Assembly (NCBI GenBank): GCA_024516035.1
Contig: CM044961.1
Location: 9,564,094 to 9,628,093, forward strand
Direction of reading: 5' to 3'
DNA length: 64,000 bases
Source of the DNA: Bactericera cockerelli
Lineage: Eukaryota > Arthropoda > Insecta > Hemiptera > Triozidae
The notes below the pieces were generated by a model that saw only the letters and a program-made list of their open reading frames with translations, was not told the DNA's origin and made no database searches. Positions 56,380 to 64,000 of the stretch are shown one piece after another (the stretch's first letter is position 1; the number at the start of each line of letters is the position of its first letter). Position numbers and translations under genes: made by a program.

Positions 56380-56600
56380 TGGACACTTATCAAACATGCT
56401 GGCACTGGGCCCCAGCATAGAAAAAACGCAGTACAAATGGGCGAAAATTGCAAGCAATACCAAAACACTGTCCAATAAATATGGCGGAAGATAATGTACA
56501 ACTCCGAGGTGTATCCACAGCGCGCGGGGACTACAGGGGGTACCAGAGCCTTTTCGGCACCTCTTCTGTGGAAAGCTGGAAAAACTGATGGTTTCTTTAT
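56380..56600 (+). pseudogene. Possible LINE ORF2 C-terminal relic
   Basis: In one plus-strand frame, 56479-56580 reads RAGTTGGTRAFSAPLLWKAG near its end. Many non-LTR retrotransposon reverse transcriptases end with a conserved G-x-RAFS-x-APxLWN motif, and this is a close fit, apparently one residue short. The upstream frame hits a stop at about 56476. The patch is GC-richer than its surroundings. A 137-codon minus-strand frame over the same DNA is taken to be its shadow. Confidence 0.3.
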
Positions 56601-56703
56601 TTTATTATTATTTGTAATAATGAGAAAAGTAACCTTAGTTAGAGATTGATGGTTAGAATCGCATGTATGAAAAATAATAAAGAAGATGCATGTGTTTGAG
56701 TAA

Positions 56704-56799
56704 GTAGGCGACCACAACGAGGACCCTGGCCTATACCCTACACCCTGGTACCTGCAGCTTGATATAGACACATTTCGGGACTCCGTTGTGGCCGCTTAC
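56704..56799. repeat. Imperfect inverted repeat, 19-bp arms
   Basis: gtaggcgaccacaacgagg at 56704 pairs with ctccgttgtggccgcttac ending at 56799, with about 15 of 19 positions matching across a loop of about 58 bp. It may be the core of a small foldback element or part of a LINE 3' region. Confidence 0.35.
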
Positions 56800-56935
56800 A
56801 TTCAATAGCATGGTTAGATTTTATTACGAGGTACTGGCTCTACCCTAGCGTCCAGGGTATATGTTTCCGTAATGTATTTTACTTAAATAGGTAATTGTGA
56901 AAAATGATATCGTGACCTTTTTACATTCAATCAAA

Positions 56936-57084
56936 GGGCCACATTAAGGAGCAGGATTAATGTTCGGTTAAGATGTAAACGCCCTCAAGTCGGAGTTTTC
57001 AACCAATCACAGCACAATACAGCCCGAGTTAAGGGATAGTGTCCACATATAGATTAAATCTAATCCTGATTTTTAGTTTGGTCC
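56936..57084. mobile_element. MITE-A copy 2, inverted relative to copy 1
   Basis: GGGCCACATTAAGGAGCAGG and the inward right end GGACCAAACTAAAAATCAGG are the termini. ttttcaaccaatcacagcac is the reverse complement of the core phrase in copy 1. The flanks do not show an intact TTAA on both sides, in keeping with an older copy. Confidence 0.8.
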
Positions 57085-57086
57085 TA

Positions 57087-57257
57087 ATAAGATAGGTTTC
57101 AAAAGGCCTATGGTGTTAAAAAAGCACCGATAAATATGTATGTGAAAGAAATCTATATAAAAAACAAGATAGTTGCTTAGGACAAATACACAAATAAAAA
57201 ACTGTCTCTAGACAAAAATTCAAAACCTAGAAGAAAAAAACCATCACCCAAAATTAA
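57087..57257. other. AT-rich spacer
   Basis: Nothing recognisable was seen. Confidence 0.45.
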
Positions 57258-57575
57258 CCCCGTGGGACGCAAGAGTCATTCTGGCGAAGCTTTAGTTGTA
57301 CTGGTGCACAAGTTTTGGCTGGTTTTCAAAATTGCAAAAGCCAGACAGCAGCACTACCAGCAGCAGAAACTTGGGTGAACTCTACAGAGTCAGCAAAAAA
57401 TGGTAACTTCTCTCGCGTAATTAATTCATATCGATGGCAACTTATCTATACTTCTCAACACATAGATAGCACGTTGGACTTTGTGAAAAATTTGAAAATG
57501 CAACTTTTACCTTATAATTACAGAAATTCCTGGAATTATAAAATCGATTGCCTCTCATTAATAGCTAAAATGTGA
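57258..57575 (+). other. 105-codon open frame, unrecognised
   Basis: The frame is open from after TAA at 57255-57257 to TGA, with mixed composition (AGFQNCKSQTAALPAAETWV). There is no early ATG. A second frame over the same DNA also looks protein-like, which weakens the case. No family is recognised. Confidence 0.13.
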
Positions 57576-57579
57576 GAAA

Positions 57580-58480
57580 AATATATATCTGGGCTTGAAG
57601 GGGTGTTATATAGTCATTTTAAAAAATTGTAGGTCCCTGTGCTCAATTGCTCCTTCATTTTTTAGTTTTTTTTACAGTTTTTGTGCTCTCTCCTAGAATA
57701 CTTCTAATATCTTGATTTTATATAAAATTTGAAACTATATACTAAAGAATCCAGTATATATATTGATTGTTGCTTATACACTAACATTGGTAATTATGTA
57801 TTTGAATGTAACGTATTTATAGTTTATTAGTTGATGATAAGTAATATTGATTAGAGAAATATAATTTATCTTAATAATAAAATATAAAATAACTCTCTGT
57901 AATATGTTGCTGAATGATCTTATCTAAATAGTTGTTATCATCAAAATATATAAATAAAATCATGAAGACGTCCATTATCTTTTGAAGATATAAACAATAA
58001 TTATAGCCATTTAAAAGAAACGGGATATCATGATTGGCTGATGCAAGATGAACATGTATTCATGAAATAATTATTATATTTAGCTAAGAATTTAATAACG
58101 GAAAAAATACGCACATATTCTTATCTTCTCAGTTATCAGTGAAGTTATTTTCCTTATAATTTCCAATTATTTTCAATCCGCCTGTGGAATATTATGAAGA
58201 ACTCAGCTTGGAAAATATTTTCAATAATTGTATGAAATCACATAAATATTTATTATTTCAGTGATTGAAAATCCGAAAGAGATTAATCAGGATAAAAAGT
58301 TTTCTTGAAATCTTGTTCTTAACCAGTGATGAAACATACAAGGGGGCTTGATTAAAGGATAAATTTAAGTTTACCTCTGATAAATATAAATACACTGTCA
58401 AATAAAATAAAAATACACTTAAGTAATAGGTATCATACCTAGATATGTAAAATACTATGTAATATGCATCATACTATTTT
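57580..58480. other. AT-rich spacer
   Basis: No gene seen. aaccagtgatgaaacataca at about 58323 resembles the hAT-like termini. Confidence 0.45.
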
Positions 58481-58484
58481 GTTA

Positions 58485-58610
58485 ATCAAAATGCGTCACA
58501 CTTACCTTACTGAAACTCACGCTGCTAATTTTTTACCGAACTTGGAATCGATCTTCCAACCCCCAGGTTACAAGTCCGCCCCGTTACCGACAAGCTTCTG
58601 AGGTCGTTAA
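58485..58610 (-). repeat. SINE-3 copy, diverged
   Basis: ccccaggttacaagtccgcc then ccgttaccgacaagcttctg and aggtcg match the family on the minus strand. The B box has decayed (gaatcgatcttcc on the plus strand). Confidence 0.7.
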
Positions 58611-58614
58611 TACT

Positions 58615-59095
58615 TTGTATCTAATAATTATTTTTACCATTTTTTTTAAATAATAAATAATGAAATTAATATCAACCACAGTAACAGATAAGGCTTTCTA
58701 GATAACTTGAGATAAGTTTAAAAAAAAAAATCTAAAACATCTGTAAGTACTTGAGATTTTTTTCATCCTCTCATCAGCTAATTTAACCTTTGACCTGCAT
58801 TCTTGCAGAATATTGCACCTACCAAAATACCAAAAACATTTATACACCTTTGACTAATTAGTCTGTAAAAATCTGCGATTCAGAAATCTGCCCAAAAATC
58901 ACGTAGACACGACGCTGATCTTATCTTTGTATCCTCACTTGATTATAACACCATTTTTAACAGCTTTTTAAAGCTTGATTATAATAATCTAATTGGTTTT
59001 GGAAGAATTTCTATAGTTAATAATAGAAACGGAATATACTCACCTGTGTAATGAGGGATTATTTCGATTTCATCATTCATTAGAATTAATTATTA
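58615..59095. other. AT-rich spacer
   Basis: Nothing recognisable was seen. Confidence 0.5.
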
Positions 59096-59097
59096 GA

Positions 59098-59215
59098 GAG
59101 TAGCTGGCATATCCGGCCCTGCCAGGCTGGGTAAGTTTAATGTGTGTGGCTTCGGTTCGAACTGCGAGGAAAATCCTAATACAGGAGCTGTCTTTTTAGC
59201 CAAACATTAGTAGTC
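59098..59215 (+). repeat. SINE-4 head copy
   Basis: gctggcatatccggccctgc, caggctgggtaagtttaatg and tgtgtggcttcggttcgaac follow the order of 63085-63235. ggttcgaactg may be the B box, which other copies have lost. Confidence 0.6.
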
Positions 59216-59859
59216 TACAGGAGGCATTTCAGAAATAGGGTGATACCATTTTTGTGCACACTCCAAGTTGATCGTAAATTAATTACAAGGAGAAGGAGGT
59301 AAGAGCAACCGGGTTTTTTCTTCTCTCTCGCTCTTTCACCGTCCACACCATTAAATGGTCTTCTCCAATTCTCTCTCTTTCTTTTCAAAATTTGTAAGTA
59401 AATTAAACCACATAAATCTTGCGAGGGGACAGATAAATAAAGACATGGTAAGAAATGTCCAGGCTACAACCAGTGTCGGTGCGTCGGGTTTCAGACAGGG
59501 CTGCTGAAATCAAACATTGATGGTGTATGTTAGAATTGTAAAAGTGTAAATATGCTGTACAGGTACTACGGATTTACATCTAGTTTTTCAAATTTCTTGA
59601 AATGGAAATAAATAACACAAAAAATATTTCATATTTCTTCTTTCTCCCCCCTTACTTTTCTTATTCAAGTTTCCTAAAATTGTTTTAAGTTTATAAAGAT
59701 TATTAATTTTACTAGTGTAAACTTTATTTTTTTTCATTTCTTATTTTTTCTATAATTACGAATTTTCTATAATATATATATTTTTTATATAGTGATAGGT
59801 ATAATATCTTAAAAGTGCGGTACATGAGGGTATTCCATAACTCTAACCATTCCTCTCTG
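59216..59859. other. AT-rich spacer
   Basis: No gene seen. accagtgtcggtgcgtcgg near 59471 resembles the hAT-like termini. Confidence 0.45.
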
Positions 59860-60190
59860 CTGTTTTTTTAGCCAGATCTTTATAGTAGTGCTCTTTTTAG
59901 ATTGTTGGCCGGTGGCTGAAGACAGGGAGTCTCCAGCCACCGGCTATTACGTTTGACATCCTTCTCCCATCTCACTCTCCACCACTGCTCAAACGCAACA
60001 AGACTTGTGAGGTCACACGAGGCATGGCCTCACCCTTGGTCCTTGACTCTTCCATTTGCTTTATTAAATTGAGTTGACATTCCTTTTTGTCCTCTCCGAT
60101 ATGGGAGGGGATTGCGACATTATTGGGACAATAGCCCTAATAGGAGATGCGTTTTTCTATATTATTTTTTTGTTTAAAAATTAATAAATA
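59860..60190 (+). repeat. Retroposon-like 3' region with strong hairpin
   Basis: GCCGGTGGCTG at 59908-59918 pairs perfectly with CAGCCACCGGC at 59934-59944. The stretch is GC-richer, continues to gggaggggattgcgacatta and ccctaataggagatgcg, and ends in an A/T-rich ttaataaataaata tail. This order suggests the 3' untranslated end of a LINE or a SINE, but the family is not recognised. Confidence 0.4.
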
Positions 60191-60525
60191 AATATAAGAA
60201 GATAAGACAGTTTGGATTTTCTTTTGATGTATTTATTTTACTGTTGGAGAAAGGCAAGTAAAACATTCTCAGTTAAGCTTTTAGCTGTTAAATAAAGAAA
60301 TTAAATTAACAAATAGGCGTAGCTTTGGTAGTAGGCGTGGCTTGGAGTATACTTAAAATGCCTATAAAATTAATAATTTGAAGGGTCAGATTACTTTTGG
60401 TCATTTTACTCTCTCGTTAGTTGTTTTTTCCATTAGGTATTACGTCTGAATTATTGGCCTGGTGCATATCTTTATAGTTTTCTTTGTAAGCTCTTAGATT
60501 GTTTAGATCCAAAGTTTGATCCATG
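60191..60525. other. AT-rich spacer
   Basis: Nothing recognisable was seen. Confidence 0.5.
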
Positions 60526-60527
60526 TG

Positions 60528-60650
60528 GATATCGACTTCAGTAGCTTCATCGATAAGGCGGCGGACTTATATTACCTGGAGGTCGGTGGTTCAAGTCCCG
60601 GTTTCAGTGTGGGTATTTAGTACAGCGTATTTAGTACAGATATTGTTCTT
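60528..60650 (+). repeat. tRNA-derived SINE-3, best-preserved head
   Basis: gacttcagtagcttcatcga then taaggcggcggactt forms the A-box side, and ggtggttcaagtcccgg contains the B box GGTTCAAGTCC. A body with gggtatttagtacagcg follows. This copy best shows the tRNA ancestry of the family. Confidence 0.85.
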
Positions 60651-60855
60651 TCATAGATTCTTCTTGTTGTTAATTACATATAATTATGGATTTATTTTGT
60701 ATCTCTTTCTTCAAGTAATGTATACTCCATTTTTATTTTTCATACTTCATTATGGTGGAACTTTAAAACATTAACATCCGAAGAGCTTGGATGAAAAACT
60801 TCATTCAAGTAATGAATAAATTTAACTAGAACACAAAAAAACTACACAAAACGCT
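60651..60855. other. AT-rich spacer
   Basis: Nothing recognisable was seen. Confidence 0.5.
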
Positions 60856-60857
60856 GA

Positions 60858-60975
60858 GAGAAAGAGAGAGAGAGAGAGGAAAGAAGAGAGAGAGAAGAGA
60901 GAGAAAAAGAGAGAGAGAGAAAGAGAGGAGTGAGAAAAGGGAAAGTGAATGAATGAAGGAAGCTAAGAGAAAAGA
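60858..60975. repeat. GA-rich microsatellite
   Basis: Imperfect GAGA and AAGAGAG runs dominate the plus strand. The minus-strand S/L-rich frame is an artefact. Confidence 0.85.
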
Positions 60976-61445
60976 AAAATAATATCTCAAAAACAAAGAA
61001 GAGAGTTTTATTTTGAATAGAATATCCATAAAAAGAAGTATATAAATTTATATAAACATGAAATATTTACATATTTATATAACTATTCATATATTAAGAG
61101 GAAAAACAAAGTGCACTTAATAAAGAATGAGAGAATGCATTTCTCTCTAGTTCTTTCCTACTGAAAAACCACACTTTTCCATTTATTTTCTGAGGCTGAA
61201 AAGAGAAAGAAAAATAAATAATAATGTAGAAAATAAAACCGACTTGGTAGATTTTATACAGGGTGAAGAGGTAAACCGTTTTAAGATTCATTCATTTCAA
61301 AGTAATAAAATTCAAAGGTGGATGTTTTCATGAATGAAAAAATCTCTATGATATACGAGCTTCTAAAAAGTATGTAGTTTGTCTGAAGTAATTAAACAAA
61401 AAAACGTCCCGTGTAATTTTTGAAAAACACTATTAAAATACTGAT
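60976..61445. other. AT-rich spacer with solo ACAGGGTG at 61258
   Basis: tatacagggtgaagaggtaa resembles a MITE left end. No partner was located. Confidence 0.4.
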
Positions 61446-61449
61446 TAAA

Positions 61450-61610
61450 ATAGAGAAGTTAGTTGATGTTGATGGATGGATTTCAGAACTATTACCTGCT
61501 GATGAGAGCAAATAAGCTCGATACTAAGCTGTCCAGGTATGTTCTGATATTCATGTACATCTTATGACAACCTCTCACTTTTCTGTTTATACTGATTCTG
61601 TTAATACTGA
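61450..61610 (+). repeat. Dispersed repeat D5, copy 2
   Basis: gttagttgatgttgatgg, ttctgatattcatgtacatc and cacttttctgtttatactga match 2968-3125 in order and spacing. Confidence 0.65.
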
Positions 61611-61858
61611 CTAAAACAATTCACAAGTTTTCAATCTAAGTGTTTCATATAGAGATGTCAATTTATGACGATAGGTTTACATATAGACCAACACATTAGC
61701 TGAAGAAGTGCTTATTTCGATTCCTTTTAACATACTCAATTCATACAGAACTAGAATTCATTCGTCATACCCTTATATTGAAATCCAGTGGCTACATCGT
61801 AAGTACATTATAATTCAGTAAAAAAAAAACAAAATCTTTTTGGGACGAACAAAAAAAC
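61611..61858. other. AT-rich spacer
   Basis: Nothing recognisable was seen. Confidence 0.5.
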
Positions 61859-61861
61859 CTT

Positions 61862-61995
61862 TGAAATGAGAGGAGAGGAAGGAGGAGAGGAGGGAGGGAG
61901 GGAGAGAAGGGAGAGAGAGGTAAAAGAGGGTGGAAGAAGGGAGAGAGGGGTAATGAGGGGGAGGAAGAAGAAGAGAGGAGTAAAGGAGAGGGAGA
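61862..61995. repeat. GGA/GA-rich simple repeat
   Basis: gaggaaggaggagaggaggg and gagagaagggagagagag dominate. Frames on both strands are E/R/G- or S/P/L-rich artefacts. Confidence 0.85.
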
Positions 61996-61999
61996 CGAC

Positions 62000-63080
62000 G
62001 GAAAATTTATTTCCCTTCTCAATTTTCTCAAGAAGGTTTTCTGTTACATTGTTTCTGCGTCGAATATTTTATGTTTATTTATTGTATTATTTACATTTTT
62101 TTACTTTTCTTTTTTTATATGAATGAATACATTTTAGCAAGACAGGCTGAAAATATACATAAAATGACCAGCGTGAAAGAAATATAGCTTTTTTTTCTTA
62201 AGATGTTTTCTTTTTATTATTGTTTTTCTTTTTTTGTTTCCCTTGTTCTGTTCCCGGTAATTTTGCTCAGTCGAGTAGAAAATATTTAGAAAGCCTTGTA
62301 TTTATGCATATAAAGTATAACTGAAACTTATCTTGAATTTATACGTACATATATCTGAAATGTGTAGTTATGCAATTCTTTTAAGGATTCTGAATTACAA
62401 GAAAAATTATGAGAACCTAGTATTCAAACTGCCAATAGAAACATTAGTTTTCTTACATCAAACTGTTCAAGATACAGTTTCTTTCCTTACAATGAAAATT
62501 TCTAGATTCAATGAAAGAAAAACCAATTCTATTACTAAAAAAATCATAAAAAACCTAATTTATTACTAGAAAAAAGTACAAAGATAGAGTATACAGAGAC
62601 ATTTAGCCAAGTCTTAGGACCTCCTGTTTCCATTGGCTACAATGCCCGAGGCATTACATAACCTCGCAGAAATTTTCATTGAATTACCAAGATTATTGGC
62701 TTTTCTTGAATTTATAGCATATTGTTTTGACTTTCGAGGTCAAAATAGGACTGAACTTGAAGATTAAAGTAAATGTAAATCAGATTAAAACTGAAAAAAT
62801 AAATATTTTACGAGTATATACAAATTTGACTGAAAACACAAGACTTTTCACAGAAAACCGAAAAATAAGACTTATTTTTTACTACACTTGTGTTAGATTG
62901 TAAATCAAAGATTCCACACTTTATCTTAAAATGTAATCCTATAATAAGGTTTATCAAATAATATTATTATGGCTGAATTTCTGCTACTTATTACGAGTTA
63001 TGTAATTATACAGTTCAAATTCATGCACCGGTTTTTTTTTCGTTTATTACACGAAGTTAAAGCAAGTCCATCGAGGTGAA
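62000..63080. other. AT-rich spacer
   Basis: No gene seen. A 78-codon frame at 62333-62569 is K/I/N-biased. Confidence 0.5.
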
Positions 63081-63084
63081 GATT

Positions 63085-63235
63085 TCGTGATGCTGGCTTT
63101 CCGGCCCCACCCAGGCTGGGTGAGGTTAATGTGGGTAGCAGGTTTGTGAGTTTCCTGCGAATGGAGGGTAAAACCCCCGTCGTGATATGACCATGTAGTT
63201 GAAAGCGACGTTTAAAAAAAAAAAAAAAATCTATA
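63085..63235 (+). repeat. SINE-4, most complete copy
   Basis: gatgctggctttccggcccc, acccaggctgggtgaggtta, atggagggtaaaaccccc and gttgaaagcgacgtttaaaa give the family order and end in an A tail at 63212-63228. Related copies are at 688, 17830 and 59098. tRNA ancestry is uncertain because no clear A box is visible. Confidence 0.75.
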
Positions 63236-63239
63236 AATT

Positions 63240-64000
63240 ATAAAAAAAATGCTATCCTAACTATATTTATAAGTCAATCAAATCCTAATTTTTTCAAATG
63301 AAATGAAAAAACCCATCACACAGTTGAAAGTACCGACAAATCTCTTTCAATCAAAATCTCAACCGATGAATGCGTTTAAATTGAACAAATCCAAGGATTA
63401 ACTTTCCATGTTATTTCGTCATTTTTATTATAACATTCGCCATTGACAATTTTTATAGACTGAGGAAGAGTACAAAAAAAATATCATGAAAGACCCGAGG
63501 GATCAATTTGAAAATCAGCTTCAATCATCTGGGACTTGTGATAACGTAATTTAACTGTCGCAGTTTATGGAACGGGACTTTGATAACGAATTTCATACTC
63601 AAGGCAAAGTTGAACAAAGTTTGACAAACAAGCATGAAAACTAAACTTTGTGTATTATCAAACTATGAAAAATAATAATCGTGTGTGTTTTTTATATACA
63701 GGGTGAGTCATTAATTTAGATAAGATAATTCACTGGAAATTACTCAAGTAGGTACACACATTCAATAAAACTTTATTTAGAATTAGTAGATAATATAACA
63801 TTATTTAGAGGCAATGAATCATTTTATAATATAAGATGCAAGGTGAAATGAGCGCAGGTGACTTTCAAAAAGGTACTTCTATTTTATGGACAAAATATAG
63901 CCTCCAATAACAATTGTATACTGGAAAATAAATTGTCACTACAAATATGTTGAATTTTATGGCAATAAAGGCTCATTGATAACAATGATATCTCTTCACT
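63240..64000. other. AT-rich spacer with solo ACAGGGTGAGTCA at 63698
   Basis: No gene seen. The motif at 63698-63710 resembles a MITE left end. Its partner could lie beyond the window. Confidence 0.45.

Noticed and set aside
56358..56771. 137-codon minus-strand frame
   Set aside because: Opposite to the plus-strand LINE-like motif and without a recognised domain. Treated as a shadow.
1..64000. Bacterial, phage or viral gene cluster
   Set aside because: No operon-like run of frames, ribosome-binding sites or recognisable viral or phage protein was seen.

Overview
This window looks like noncoding, repeat-rich DNA from an animal nuclear genome, probably an arthropod and plausibly an insect. 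The reasons are AT-rich DNA with no gene-dense stretch, many tRNA-derived SINEs with recognisable pol III A and B boxes, several miniature inverted-repeat elements (MITEs), long GA/CT microsatellites, and scattered taggta/acctac strings. No bacterial, phage or organelle organisation is visible. I could not assign a species. The rough GC impression is by eye, not computed.

Layout. 1-16000: AT-rich spacer with SINE pieces, GA/CT tracts, an element with 13-bp terminal inverted repeats (13012-13649) and a foldback MITE flanked by TA (15631-16068). 16000-30000: spacer, a decayed coding-like stretch (19573-20170), SINE copies and a T-rich minisatellite (26106-26385). 29720-30740: a perfect 44-bp inverted repeat, an RTE-like LINE tail and a small pogo-like MITE. 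32270-36540: mirrored pyrimidine/purine tracts, a 22-25-bp tandem array, a cluster of five adjacent SINE copies, and a 100-bp tandem duplication. 36540-46430: mostly AT-rich spacer with a few SINEs and one TTAA-flanked MITE. 46440-47650: the most regulatory-looking part, with repeated E-box/ATTA and CTAATTACGG motifs and then a CpG-bearing island. 47640-49420: a long purine-rich strand. 50200-54700: a nest of transposable elements. 54720-64000: polypyrimidine DNA, LINE relics, a further MITE copy and more SINEs.

No confident protein-coding gene was found. The longest open frames are T-rich, C-rich or GA-derived low-complexity translations, which avoid stop codons by composition. A few open frames of mixed composition (2649-2870, 7685-8041, 8508-8894, 19573-20170, 39900-40081, 57258-57575) are listed with low confidence as possible exons, decayed genes or unrecognised repeats. 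The repeats form families with several copies in the window, and these are the best supported content. SINE and MITE family names used here (SINE-1 to SINE-9, MITE-A) are local labels, not database names.
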